Made by a program: the position numbers and the translations under genes. 59,942 nt of DNA from contig JAIYCV010000049.1 of assembly GCA_027487845.1 (NCBI GenBank), forward strand, positions 1 to 59,942, given 5' to 3'. Shown piece after piece: positions 45,991 to 56,020 of this stretch. Positions within the stretch are counted from its first letter, which is position 1; every line of letters begins with the position of its first letter. This stretch comes from Flammeovirgaceae bacterium (lineage in GTDB: Bacteria; Bacteroidota; Bacteroidia; Cytophagales; Cyclobacteriaceae). The notes below the pieces were generated by a model. It had not been told where the DNA came from. It searched no databases and saw nothing but the letters and a program-made list of their open reading frames with translations.

Positions 45991-48900
45991 ATGAAAAAAA
46001 ACTACAAAGGAATACCGAAATTATTGGTGTTCATTTTGGTATTGATGTCTACCTCTTTGGCCATTGCCCAAACCCAGATCTCGGGTAAAGTAACTACGAA
46101 GCAAGGTGATCCGATACCAGGGGTAAACGTAATTGTGAAGGGTACGACTAAAGGCACAACTACTGATGCAAATGGGCAATATAAGATGGAAGTTTCCCAA
46201 CCCGAGTTGGTACTCGTCTTTTCTTTTATTGGCTACACGAACACCGAAGTACAGACTGGCGGAAGAACCTTGGTTGATGTGATAATGGAGGATGATGTTC
46301 GCAGTTTAGAGGAAGTTATAGTGGTAGGTTATGGATCAGTAAAGAAAAGTGACCTAACTGGATCGGTATCTTCTGTAAAATCAGATGCCTTTAGAGACAT
46401 GCCGATCACTTCGGTAGAACAGGGCTTGCAAGCGCGTGCCGCGGGGGTGCAAGTTACGCAAAGCTCATCAGCACCGGGCGGAGGCCTTTCGGTAAGGGTT
46501 CGGGGCGCCAACTCTTTAATCAGCGGAAGCGAACCTCTGTATGTGATAGATGGCCTTCCAATATACCCCGATAATGGCAGTTATGGAACTGGTGGAGACC
46601 GTCAAGCCGGAAATGCGCTCGCCTCACTGAATCCGAATGACATAGAATCTATTGAAGTTCTAAAAGATGCCTCCGCCACTTCAATTTATGGCTCTAGAGG
46701 GGCAAATGGAGTTGTTCTTGTAACCACCAAAAGAGGTAAAGAGGGCAAAATGCTTGTTAACTTCGAGAATTCTTACTCTTCACAAACCATAGCGAATAAC
46801 ATCGATGTTTTGAACGGGTCAGATTTTGCACGCTATCTCAACAAACTAGACAAAAGCCAAGGGGGTGCACCAAGATATACGGATGCACAAGTAACTGCAT
46901 TTGGAGCTGGCACTAACTGGATGAAAGCCATTAGCAGAACCGGTCAAATCTGGAATAATCAACTTACCCTAAGTGGCGGCAACAATGTGTCTCGCTATAG
47001 TATTTCAGGAAATTACCACGACAACCAAGGGGTAATTATCGGTACGGACTTTAAGCGCTACAGCCTTCGATTGAATTTAGATAACACCCTGTTCAACGGA
47101 AAAGCGACATTAAGTAATAGCTGGACTTTCTCGAGGACCAACAGTAAGAACGTGCCTACCGACCGCGGTGGCCCAGGGGGCATAATCATAACAGCACTTG
47201 GATTAGATCCTACGGTTCCGATTTATAATAATTTAGGAGACTATAACTATCCGTTATACGATGGTCGTTTTACCATTAACCCCGTGGCAGAGGCAAATGA
47301 AGGTGTAGACAAAGATGCAACCAACCGTTTTTTCGGCACTTCAGCCCTTACTGTTTCTATCTTTAAGGACTTGAAATTTCGGACAAGTCTAGGCTTGGAC
47401 ATTGTAAACGCCACGAGAAATACTTTTTACAATAGCAAAACCAGACTGGGTAGACAATATGGAAGGGAACTCCAACGATTTGACCGTAATCTTGTAAACG
47501 TATTGAACGAGAATATACTTACCTATACTAAATCGCTGGCAGGTGGGCATAAGATAGAAGCCATGGTTGGTTATACCATTCAAAATGAAACGAATTCATC
47601 GGCTTTCCAAAGTGGCAGAAAGCTTGATTCGGATGATTTTAATTCGGTAGGTTTTCAAAATGCTACTGAACCACAGATAGGAAGCTCTGCTAGAATTGAT
47701 TGGACACTGGAATCGCTGTTGGGTAGGATCAATTATAACTATAATGACAAGTATTTGCTTACCATAACAGCTCGCAGAGATGGTTCATCAAAGTTTGGTA
47801 CCAATAACAAATGGGCCACTTTTCCTTCTGCTGCCTTCGCTTGGCGCGTAATAAACGAAGGGTTTTTTGAAAGTAGCGGCTTAACCAATATTTTTAGCGA
47901 CTTTAAATTTCGCGCAAGCTACGGTATCACCGGTAACTCGCAGATACCGGCCTATCAATCAACCGCTGATCTAAGTCCTCGCAACTATGTTTTTGGTGGA
48001 GTGCTTGTTTCTGGCTATGCCGCTACACGCCTTCCTAATCCTGATTTGAAATGGGAACAAACGGCTATGTTCAATACCGGATTTGATATGAGTTTCCTCA
48101 ACAATCGACTGAATTTAACAGTGGACTATTTTAGCAACAAAACTACGGATTTGTTACTCTATGTATCCATCCCTCAAAGCACTGGCTTTGGATCTTTGTT
48201 AAAGAATACGGGTTCACTTAGTAACAAAGGGTTTGAAATTGCAATGGATGCAAAAATAAAAACAACCGGCACCCTCTTGTGGGATGTGAATGCCAACGTT
48301 TCTGTTTTACGCAATAAAATTGATGATTTGGGCAGTAGCACTCCGTTTTTCGCAGGAAGTCCTAGTGGCCATTTAGGTGTGAACGGAAGCTGGGTAGAAG
48401 CTGGAAACGCAATTGGGGCATGGAGAGGTTACAACTACCTTGGTGTCGACAAAACCAATGGAAATCCAATCTACGAAGATAAAAATAAAGACGGAAGCTA
48501 TACAGCAGATGACTATACTGCCATAGGAGACCCAAATCCTAAATTTACGTGGGGCTTAAACTCAACCTTGAAGTATAAAGGATTTGATCTGGCTATTTTC
48601 TTCCGTGGAGTGCAAGGTAACAAAGTGCGCAACTTACAATTTTCAGAAATTGGAGATGGAGCCCAAAAAATCAATCAGGTATCCAATATACTAACCGATT
48701 CTTGGACACCAGAAAACACAAATGCTTTACTACCAGCCGTAGATGCAAAACGTGATTTCGCCTCCTATCGCAGGTCTTCCGCTTTTATTGAAGACGGCTC
48801 TTTCATAAGGTTGCAAAACATTTCATTAGGTTACAAAATACCAACACCCGATTTTATTCGCAGCGCCAGAATCTATGTAAGCGCACAAAATCTTTTTCGC

Positions 48901-49029
48901 ATAACAAATTACAAAGGTTTTGATCCAGAAGTAAATAACCAAGGACAGAGTAACTTAAACAGAGGTGATGATTACGATGCGTATCCGCGGGCGCGCACTA
49001 TTACAGTTGGTTTAAATGTAGGTTTTTAA
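45991..49029 (+). CDS. SusC/RagA family TonB-linked outer-membrane transporter (second)
   Basis: A 1012-residue protein with a signal peptide ending AIAQ (residue 26). A carboxypeptidase-D regulatory-like domain follows (ISGKVTTKQGDPIPGVNVIVKG), then the SusC hallmark VIVVGYGSVKKSDLTG, a plug with LQARAAGVQ and LYVIDGLPIYP, and SIYGSRGANGVVLVTTK. The barrel ends TVGLNVGF. Length is normal. The 225-bp region upstream contains no exact TAnnTTTG box. With the following SusD it imports an unidentified substrate, probably the target of the AraC regulator upstream. Confidence 0.95.
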   Translation: MKKNYKGIPKLLVFILVLMSTSLAIAQTQISGKVTTKQGDPIPGVNVIVKGTTKGTTTDANGQYKMEVSQPELVLVFSFIGYTNTEVQTGGRTLVDVIMEDDVRSLEEVIVVGYGSVKKSDLTGSVSSVKSDAFRDMPITSVEQGLQARAAGVQVTQSSSAPGGGLSVRVRGANSLISGSEPLYVIDGLPIYPDNGSYGTGGDRQAGNALASLNPNDIESIEVLKDASATSIYGSRGANGVVLVTTKRGKEGKMLVNFENSYSSQTIANNIDVLNGSDFARYLNKLDKSQGGAPRYTDAQVTAFGAGTNWMKAISRTGQIWNNQLTLSGGNNVSRYSISGNYHDNQGVIIGTDFKRYSLRLNLDNTLFNGKATLSNSWTFSRTNSKNVPTDRGGPGGIIITALGLDPTVPIYNNLGDYNYPLYDGRFTINPVAEANEGVDKDATNRFFGTSALTVSIFKDLKFRTSLGLDIVNATRNTFYNSKTRLGRQYGRELQRFDRNLVNVLNENILTYTKSLAGGHKIEAMVGYTIQNETNSSAFQSGRKLDSDDFNSVGFQNATEPQIGSSARIDWTLESLLGRINYNYNDKYLLTITARRDGSSKFGTNNKWATFPSAAFAWRVINEGFFESSGLTNIFSDFKFRASYGITGNSQIPAYQSTADLSPRNYVFGGVLVSGYAATRLPNPDLKWEQTAMFNTGFDMSFLNNRLNLTVDYFSNKTTDLLLYVSIPQSTGFGSLLKNTGSLSNKGFEIAMDAKIKTTGTLLWDVNANVSVLRNKIDDLGSSTPFFAGSPSGHLGVNGSWVEAGNAIGAWRGYNYLGVDKTNGNPIYEDKNKDGSYTADDYTAIGDPNPKFTWGLNSTLKYKGFDLAIFFRGVQGNKVRNLQFSEIGDGAQKINQVSNILTDSWTPENTNALLPAVDAKRDFASYRRSSAFIEDGSFIRLQNISLGYKIPTPDFIRSARIYVSAQNLFRITNYKGFDPEVNNQGQSNLNRGDDYDAYPRARTITVGLNVGF

Positions 49030-49041
49030 AAAAATAAAAGA

Positions 49042-50619
49042 ATGAATATGAAAAAGAAATATCTTAGTAGTTGGGCAACTTCACTGTTGCTTATTGTTGG
49101 TGTCGGTTGTGCTGATTTGAATGAAACAGCAGATTATATCAACCCCGACACATTTTACAAAAGTGCAAACGAACTTAAATTAGGTGTAAACGCAGTATAC
49201 GATGATCTAACTGTGGGAAGTGGCGATTGGTTCAACTACTTCTACAACCGCTATGTATTTGAATGTGTTGTTGGTTATCAAGTGGGATGGGAAAAGCAAC
49301 CATTACAATACAATTTGGGTAATGTAACGTCTCAAGACGATGTAATAGAAGCCTACTGGGGTCAGTGTTATCGGTCAATTAACAGAGCAAATGCCATTAT
49401 CGAACAAGAGGTAAACGATCCAGCCAATACCGAATTGGTCGCTCGGTTAAAAGGTGAGGCTCAGTTCTTAAGAGCATTTTATTATTATAGTTTACTTATC
49501 TATTTCGACAACGTGCCACTTACCTTAAAAAGCAAAGACAATCTTACCGATTTGCCGTCAAACAAAGGAGGAACACGTGCCATTATAGATCAAATTTATG
49601 TTGATTGCGAAGCAGCGGCAAAGGTACTACCAAACTCGTACTCGGGCGCTGATTTGGGCAGAGCAACTAAATGGGCTGCGAAGGCCATACTGATGAAAAC
49701 ACAATTGTGGGATAAAAAGTGGCCTCAGGCAAAAGCAACAGCAGAAGATATAGTAACCAACTCTGGGATCGATTTATTTACCGATTTTAGCTTCAATTTC
49801 GATACCCAACATGAAAATATGGGCGAACGTATCTTTGAAGGACAGGTTTCCGCAAAGGCAAATGCCAATGAATACAATAACCACTCCGCTCACTTTAACC
49901 CAGAAGATTTACCAACTGATCTGGGAGGTGCTGGCTGGAGTTGGCTAAGTGCAACCAAGGATTTCCGAGAATCATATGCTGATAACGATAAGCGCATACA
50001 AGGAACTTTTGTAGAATCATATCCTACGGCCAGAATCAAGAAAAATAGCGCGGGCAATTACCCTACCGTGAAATGGAGCAAAACTGCCACCTATAACCTT
50101 TCTCGTTTTGGAGGCATTGTAGACCCTAACGCAGACCCAAACAATCCCGCTGAAATGGTTTTTGGAAAAGCTTGGTCTGGTAAAATTAGCGAAATAACTC
50201 CGGGTGGCGCGTGGACTTCCACCGAAAGAAATACGATTTACATTCGCTACGCTGATGTGTTATTGGGGCATTCAGAGGCGTGTAATGAAAGCGGCACTGG
50301 AGATAAGTTCTTTGGCATAAATAAGGTTCGCAGTCGCGCTGGCCTGACTAATTTAACCGGGCTCTCGCAGACCCAATTGCGCGATGCCATTGTGAGCGAA
50401 ACCATGCGGGAATTTGCATTTGAGCAGGTTATTTACCCGGAACTTCGCAGAAAAAGCACGTTTGGTGGGTCACCCGATTACTTGGGTGATTATATAAAAC
50501 GGTATGCAACCACATACGGTGTAGCAAGAGTGCCGAAGGCCAAAGATTACGTTTTGCCAATCCCACTAAAAGAAACGTTGGGAAATCCCAATGTGACACA
50601 AAATCCTCAATGGCAATAG
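49042..50619 (+). CDS. SusD/RagB family lipoprotein (second)
   Basis: A 525-residue lipoprotein with lipobox VGVGC (Cys23). SusD features: ARLKGEAQFLRAFYYYSLLIYFDNVPL near 132-158, AKAILMKTQLWDKKWPQAKATAEDIV, the substrate-loop region in the middle, and C-terminal YIRYADVLLGHSEACNES, VSETMREFAFEQVIYPELRR and LPIPLKETLGNP. It is 12 bp after susC. A hairpin terminator follows (50641-50667), so susCD form a transcription unit apart from the VCBS gene. Partner of the SusC at 45991. Confidence 0.95.
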   Translation: MNMKKKYLSSWATSLLLIVGVGCADLNETADYINPDTFYKSANELKLGVNAVYDDLTVGSGDWFNYFYNRYVFECVVGYQVGWEKQPLQYNLGNVTSQDDVIEAYWGQCYRSINRANAIIEQEVNDPANTELVARLKGEAQFLRAFYYYSLLIYFDNVPLTLKSKDNLTDLPSNKGGTRAIIDQIYVDCEAAAKVLPNSYSGADLGRATKWAAKAILMKTQLWDKKWPQAKATAEDIVTNSGIDLFTDFSFNFDTQHENMGERIFEGQVSAKANANEYNNHSAHFNPEDLPTDLGGAGWSWLSATKDFRESYADNDKRIQGTFVESYPTARIKKNSAGNYPTVKWSKTATYNLSRFGGIVDPNADPNNPAEMVFGKAWSGKISEITPGGAWTSTERNTIYIRYADVLLGHSEACNESGTGDKFFGINKVRSRAGLTNLTGLSQTQLRDAIVSETMREFAFEQVIYPELRRKSTFGGSPDYLGDYIKRYATTYGVARVPKAKDYVLPIPLKETLGNPNVTQNPQWQ

Positions 50620-50640
50620 CTTATCACCAAATTTCAAAAA

Positions 50641-50667
50641 AGGCCATCGTAGAGATGGCCTTTTTTT
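50641..50667 (+). terminator. Terminator after the second susCD pair
   Basis: A perfect 8-bp stem AGGCCATC/GATGGCCT (50641-50648, 50654-50661), 5-nt loop, then T7. Confidence 0.85.
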
Positions 50668-50705
50668 ATTATCAAAAGGCTAACATTGTAGAATAGATTA
50701 ATAGG

Positions 50706-53700
50706 ATGAGAAAATTGAAGTTGATTTTTGAGTGCGCATTTGTTCTTGCTTACTTAACTAGCTGTAATCCACCGAGCAAAAAACTTTTTACTTCGATAGA
50801 TGCCGCTGACTCGGGAATTGATTTCAATAATGTCGTTATAGAGGATGACACGGCCAACCTCATAGATTTTTATTATGTTTATAATGGCGCGGGAGTAGCT
50901 ATTGGCGATCTAAATAATGACGGCCTTCCGGATATCTTTTTCACGGGGAATCAAGTTCGCGACAGGCTGTTCGTGAATAAAGGAAACCTAAAATTTGAAG
51001 ATATAACGGAAAGTTCAGGCATCCTACAAAAAAAAGGATGGAGCACGGGCGTAACAATGGCTGATGTAAATGCCGATGGCTTGCTGGACATTTATGTTTG
51101 TAAATCAGGAAACTACCCAGCACCAACGCGTGCAAACCAGCTATACATAAATAAGGGCAATCTTATTTTTGAGGAACAAGCGGCCAAATGGGGAATTGCC
51201 GATACGTCTTTTACCAATCAAGCTGCCTTCTTCGATTATGATAAGGATGGAGACTTGGATCTCTATCTGATTACAAGCACTAACCTAATTCGTAACCCAA
51301 ACAAACTTGTAAAGCCAATTAATGACGGAAGTGGATTATCTGTTGATAAGCTATTAGAAAATCAAGGTGAAAAATTCATTGATGTTTCTCATCGGGCGGG
51401 TGTCATTCACGATGGCTTCAGCCTTGGTTTGGCGATTCATGATTTCAATGGCGATGGATGGGAAGATATTTTCGTCTCAAACGACTTTCTTGCCAACGAT
51501 CTTCTATACATTAATAATACCAACGGAACATTTACTGAGTCTGCAAAGTTATATTTCAAACACCATAGCAATTTTGCCATGGGCAATGATGTAGCCGACT
51601 ATAACAATGACGGACTTCCGGATGTAATGGTTGTGGATATGCTCCCCTCCGACCCAGAGCATCAAAAAAAAATGGCGGGGCCTCTTAATCCCAACGCCTT
51701 TGAAGCTATGCTAAGGGCTGGCTACCATCCTCAGTATATGCGCAATATGCTATATGTTAATCTTGGCATGAATGAAAAGCAAACACCTGTGTTTGCAGAG
51801 ATTGGTCAACAATTGGGTGTGCATCGCACAGATTGGAGCTGGGCACCTCTGTGGGCCGATTTTGACCAAGACGGATGGAAAGACCTATTTATCACCAACG
51901 GGTATTTACGTGATATCACCAACATGGATTTTGTGATCCACAACAATCAAATAGCAAGTTCATCTGCACCAACCGAAACGAATAAAATGATGAGGGAAGG
52001 AGCAAAAAAAATGCCCTCCATTAAAAAAAACAATTTCTTTTTTAAAAACTCGACAAACGGTGAATTCAGCGATGTATCAAAAGAGTGGATGGACGAAATG
52101 CCATCAATTTCACATGGAGCTTCTATTGCCGACTTAGATAATGATGGCGATCTCGACATCGTAACAAGCAATATTAACGAACCTGCGTTTCTTCTTCGAA
52201 ATAACACTACGGGAACGAATCATGTGAAAGTCAATTTAATCGGTTACTCAAAAAATACCAAAGGCGTAGGCAGTACGGTTACTCTTTATTGCAATGAGTT
52301 AGCACAAACACAACACCTGTCTACAACACGCGGCTACCAATCATCAGTAGATTATCCAATTATTTTTGGAGTTGGGAATCGTGCTGACATTGACTCGGTT
52401 GAGGTACGCTGGCCAGACGGAAAAATTGAGGTGAGGCGAAAACTAAAACCAAACCAAACCATCACACTTAATTATAAGAATGCACAGTATGTGCAAACAA
52501 AAAAAAAGTTGCCATCAAGCGCGCTTTTGGAAAACATTACAGGAACTCAGGGAATCGTTTATACCCATCAGGAGGAATTTTATATGGATTACGATGCCCA
52601 ACCGCTCCTTCCACACAAGCTATCGCAGCAAGGGCCTTGTTTAGCTGTAGGCGATGTGAATGGGGATGGTGCTGAGGATTTTTTTGTGGGTGGATCTTAT
52701 CAACATCAAGGCGTCCTCTTTATCCAAAATGCCGAGGGTAACTTCAATAAACAGCCCATAGCACAAGAGAAGGATAAGCAAGAAGAAGATACGGACGCCA
52801 TTTTTCTTGACGCTGATAATGATGGCGATCTGGATCTTTACATTGTGAGTGGGTCAAACGAATTTTATGATGGCTCTCCTTTTTACCAAGATCGCCTGTA
52901 CATCAATAACGGCAGTGGGAAATTCAAAAATAGCCCCGCACTTCTCCCCGTCATCAATCACAGCGGCTCATGCGTGGCGGCTGTCGACTATGATAAAGAC
53001 GGAGATATTGATTTGTTTCGTGGTGGCCGCCTAATCCCATTAGAATTCCCAAAACCGGGTGTCAGTTATCTGCTTTCCAACGAAAGAGGCAAATACACCG
53101 ACATAACAGCGCTAAAAGCACCGGAATTATCAAGCATTGGTATGGTAACCGCCAGCTGTTGGGTGGATGTTGATAATGATGGTTGGCACGATCTTGTGTT
53201 GGTAGGAGAGTATATGCCAATCACAATTTTCAAAAACAATAAAGGCGTATTGCAAAAAATTCTACCCTCCTCGTTGAAATATACTGAGGGGCTCTGGAAC
53301 GCCATCGTGCCCGCGGATATTGACAACGATGGAGACATCGATTTTGTTGCTGGTAATCTTGGCCTCAACACACGATATAAACTCTCAAAGAAAACGCCTT
53401 TTTCGGTATATGCTGGTGACTTTGATGGCAATAACAGGTGGGATGCAATCCCTGCGTTTTATGAAAACAAAACTGAATATCCCGTACCCAGCCTATTTGA
53501 TCTTTTACGCCAACTACCCATGTTGAAAAAAAAGTACCAAAGCTTTGAAAGTTACTCTACGGCTACGATCGATGAGTTGCTGCTGCCCATGAAAGATAAG
53601 CTTAGCTTGGTGGTCAGGGCCTATGAACAACAAAGTGTAATAGTTGAAAACATTGGCCTTAATGAATTCAAAATCAAGTCGCTGCCCGCGATTTCGCAAC

Positions 53701-53999
53701 GAGCCCCAATTAACTCGATTTTAGTAAACGACCTAAACGGAGATTCAATTTTGGATATGATTTTTGTTGGCAACGACCACTCTACCGAATCGGTGGAGGG
53801 TCAACACGATGGCGGTGTTGGATTGGTTTTGGCTGGAGACGGCCATGGAAACTACCGTACCTTTGGGCCTGCCGAAAGTGGTTTTTGGGTCGAAGGCGAA
53901 GCTAAAAAAATAGCCAGGGTTAAGTCACGCAATCAGCAAATCTTTTTAGTTACACAAAACCATGGATTGCTATTGGCGTTCAAAAAGAAGATAAAATGA
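50706..53999 (+). CDS. VCBS/FG-GAP repeat lipoprotein with ASPIC/UnbV domain
   Basis: A 1097-residue lipoprotein (lipobox YLTSC, Cys20). FG-GAP repeats with DxNxDGxxD calcium loops run from about residue 60 to 500 and again from 640 to 1090, for example IGDLNNDGLPDIFF, MADVNADGLLDIYV, FDYDKDGDLDLY and VGDVNGDGAEDFFV. An ASPIC/UnbV domain separates them at about 505-595 (VKVNLIGYSKNTKGVGSTVTL, VEVRWPDGK). CRTAC1-like beta-propellers bind calcium and partners at the cell surface. It follows the second susCD by 86 bp including a terminator, so it may have read-through or its own promoter. It probably assists uptake or binding of the same substrate. Confidence 0.92.
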   Translation: MRKLKLIFECAFVLAYLTSCNPPSKKLFTSIDAADSGIDFNNVVIEDDTANLIDFYYVYNGAGVAIGDLNNDGLPDIFFTGNQVRDRLFVNKGNLKFEDITESSGILQKKGWSTGVTMADVNADGLLDIYVCKSGNYPAPTRANQLYINKGNLIFEEQAAKWGIADTSFTNQAAFFDYDKDGDLDLYLITSTNLIRNPNKLVKPINDGSGLSVDKLLENQGEKFIDVSHRAGVIHDGFSLGLAIHDFNGDGWEDIFVSNDFLANDLLYINNTNGTFTESAKLYFKHHSNFAMGNDVADYNNDGLPDVMVVDMLPSDPEHQKKMAGPLNPNAFEAMLRAGYHPQYMRNMLYVNLGMNEKQTPVFAEIGQQLGVHRTDWSWAPLWADFDQDGWKDLFITNGYLRDITNMDFVIHNNQIASSSAPTETNKMMREGAKKMPSIKKNNFFFKNSTNGEFSDVSKEWMDEMPSISHGASIADLDNDGDLDIVTSNINEPAFLLRNNTTGTNHVKVNLIGYSKNTKGVGSTVTLYCNELAQTQHLSTTRGYQSSVDYPIIFGVGNRADIDSVEVRWPDGKIEVRRKLKPNQTITLNYKNAQYVQTKKKLPSSALLENITGTQGIVYTHQEEFYMDYDAQPLLPHKLSQQGPCLAVGDVNGDGAEDFFVGGSYQHQGVLFIQNAEGNFNKQPIAQEKDKQEEDTDAIFLDADNDGDLDLYIVSGSNEFYDGSPFYQDRLYINNGSGKFKNSPALLPVINHSGSCVAAVDYDKDGDIDLFRGGRLIPLEFPKPGVSYLLSNERGKYTDITALKAPELSSIGMVTASCWVDVDNDGWHDLVLVGEYMPITIFKNNKGVLQKILPSSLKYTEGLWNAIVPADIDNDGDIDFVAGNLGLNTRYKLSKKTPFSVYAGDFDGNNRWDAIPAFYENKTEYPVPSLFDLLRQLPMLKKKYQSFESYSTATIDELLLPMKDKLSLVVRAYEQQSVIVENIGLNEFKIKSLPAISQRAPINSILVNDLNGDSILDMIFVGNDHSTESVEGQHDGGVGLVLAGDGHGNYRTFGPAESGFWVEGEAKKIARVKSRNQQIFLVTQNHGLLLAFKKKIK

Positions 54000-54102
54000 A
54001 TATAGTCTTAGAATTTTCCCCATCAAAATAACCAGCTATTTTTCAGTGCGTTGCCTTTCTTCAGAAACATTACCTGAGATGGTAAAGCATTCCCTCGTGT
54101 TG

Positions 54103-56007
54103 CTATTTGGTCGGCTTAACCAGCCGAATAATAGCCACTTTATCTTGCTGTTGTGCTGGTGGTTTAAGAGCATTGCCTGCAAACTGGCGCTTCTCAAGAA
54201 CTTTACCCTTACTCACCTCCATCCACTCTACCTCGTATGTTTTATCGTCTTGGAGGCTCAACTGAAGTGTATTTGATTTGGTACTCATTGATTCTAAGTA
54301 AATCATCCACATATCTTTGCCGTTGCCAATGGCTTGCGCATGGTAAGAAGGTGAAGCTATCAAAATAGTCTTGTCAGGTCGCAACTGCGTAAAGTCAAAT
54401 CGATCAAACAACGATTTCATAATACCCAATTGGCTTCTCAATTCTATACTTCCTCCCCCGGGAGATTTATAAGTCGAATCATTTCCTATTTCTTTTCCAA
54501 CTGAAAATGAAAAATCAAGCTGGTTAAACACCGCACCACCCTCCATCAAAAAACGCCATGCTTGCCTTCTATAAACAAGGTCGCTCTTACCCGAAAACCC
54601 TGTCTCATTAAATCCGATGGGCCGGTTTAAGTAGTAATTCAGCTGAACGGATTGCCTAGTTGCGTAATGAAAATTGAAAACATCAACATTACTATTAGGT
54701 TCTGCAATAGGATAGGAAAAATTGCTAACGTCTTCAGATATCAAGTGCTTTTTGGCCATCAATTTTTCTTCGTCTTTTATCCAGTCAGATACTTTCGCCT
54801 GCCACGTTTTAGATAGGTCAGAAACAACCTGAATACGCGAAGTCCACTTTTTGTCTACATCATATTCGTTTGTTACAAAAATGGTATCGATTTGATCGGC
54901 CCATGGTTCGTTCTGTATTTCAAAATAGAGGTTGTCAAATCCGTTAAGTTCATTCACAATTTTCCGCACGTATTTTTCTTGTTCATTTATTATGTTTCCG
55001 TTGTTGAGCGTGTGAATCAGTTCTTGTTTGATTGGATTGGTTTTATTTACGTTATTGGAGGGATTAAAGGGAGAGTACTTCCATCCACTTCCATAGAATG
55101 AGGAAAACAAGACAAACTCCACTATTATATTTTTCTGGTTGGCAAATGAAAGAAAATCCTTTAACCGGCTAAAGTAATTTTCGTCCCACTGGTTTATGTC
55201 AAATTTGTTGCCTCCTAAAAAATAACCTGGAGTTTCACTTCTTTTCCAAGGAAGCACCAAGTTAGATGCAGCGGGCGCCAGTGTATTTCGCTGAATACCG
55301 AAGTCGCCCACCTTTTCAATGTAAGTGCCTCCATAAACCCTTACATAATTGAGGCCGTTCCTAGATACTGTTTCGAGATATTTCTTGAAATCAAACGCTT
55401 TGTTTACTACCGCCCCATAATGCTCACTGGCGCCTACTAAAATGGTGGGTTTTTTATTATACAAAAAATAGTGTGGATTGAGAGGATGAAATGTTACGGG
55501 GCCTTCAGGAAGAACAACAGACGGTTTTGCCTTTTCCCCGTTTTTTTTCTCCTTCAATTGAAGTAGATTAACATAAGCCAATTTACTGGACTTGGATTTT
55601 ATCCCATTCGCATTTTCAACCTCAACTTCAATAACGTTAACTCCGCGATCGAACGTATATGTTTTTTCAACCAAAAGGCTGTTGCGGCTAACATCAACAA
55701 TACCACTTTCCAATTTTTTGACAAAAATTTCCTCGTCACCCTGCTTCTCTTTTAAAGTAATAGTAACCTGCTTCAATTTACTTTGACTGGTTACCAAAAC
55801 GCGCATTGTGAATCTGCCATCTTTTAATGTTACTGCCTCCTCTAAAGGAGTTTCCCATTTTATTGTGGGTGCTGCAAGTGTATCTCCTTTTTTAACGTCT
55901 TGAAGGTTAACAGTTACCTGATTTGATTTCAAGGAAATGACTTGTGCAAAAGAAAAAGAATTAGCTAAGATCAAAAAAAGTGGTACAATTTGCCTTGATA
56001 GAATCAT
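54103..56007 (-). CDS. Exported clan-A glycoside hydrolase-like protein
   Basis: A 634-residue protein with a signal peptide (ending SFAQ, residue 22). Residues about 25-165 contain Ig-like strands (ITVTLKEKQ, VEVEVENANGIKS). The TIM barrel follows at about 170-550 and has NYVRVYGGTYI, FVLFSSFYG, YFEIQNEPWADQ (acid/base E367) and GFNETGFSGKS (nucleophile E468), the arrangement of clan GH-A. The C-terminal strands end in LVKPTK. It degrades or modifies a glycan outside the cytoplasm; the family number cannot be assigned by eye. It is the last gene of the four-gene minus-strand cluster, 13 bp after the Kre9-like gene, and it converges with the VCBS gene. Confidence 0.82.
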   Translation of the reverse strand: MILSRQIVPLFLILANSFSFAQVISLKSNQVTVNLQDVKKGDTLAAPTIKWETPLEEAVTLKDGRFTMRVLVTSQSKLKQVTITLKEKQGDEEIFVKKLESGIVDVSRNSLLVEKTYTFDRGVNVIEVEVENANGIKSKSSKLAYVNLLQLKEKKNGEKAKPSVVLPEGPVTFHPLNPHYFLYNKKPTILVGASEHYGAVVNKAFDFKKYLETVSRNGLNYVRVYGGTYIEKVGDFGIQRNTLAPAASNLVLPWKRSETPGYFLGGNKFDINQWDENYFSRLKDFLSFANQKNIIVEFVLFSSFYGSGWKYSPFNPSNNVNKTNPIKQELIHTLNNGNIINEQEKYVRKIVNELNGFDNLYFEIQNEPWADQIDTIFVTNEYDVDKKWTSRIQVVSDLSKTWQAKVSDWIKDEEKLMAKKHLISEDVSNFSYPIAEPNSNVDVFNFHYATRQSVQLNYYLNRPIGFNETGFSGKSDLVYRRQAWRFLMEGGAVFNQLDFSFSVGKEIGNDSTYKSPGGGSIELRSQLGIMKSLFDRFDFTQLRPDKTILIASPSYHAQAIGNGKDMWMIYLESMSTKSNTLQLSLQDDKTYEVEWMEVSKGKVLEKRQFAGNALKPPAQQQDKVAIIRLVKPTK

Positions 56008-56020
56008 TAATCAAATAAAA

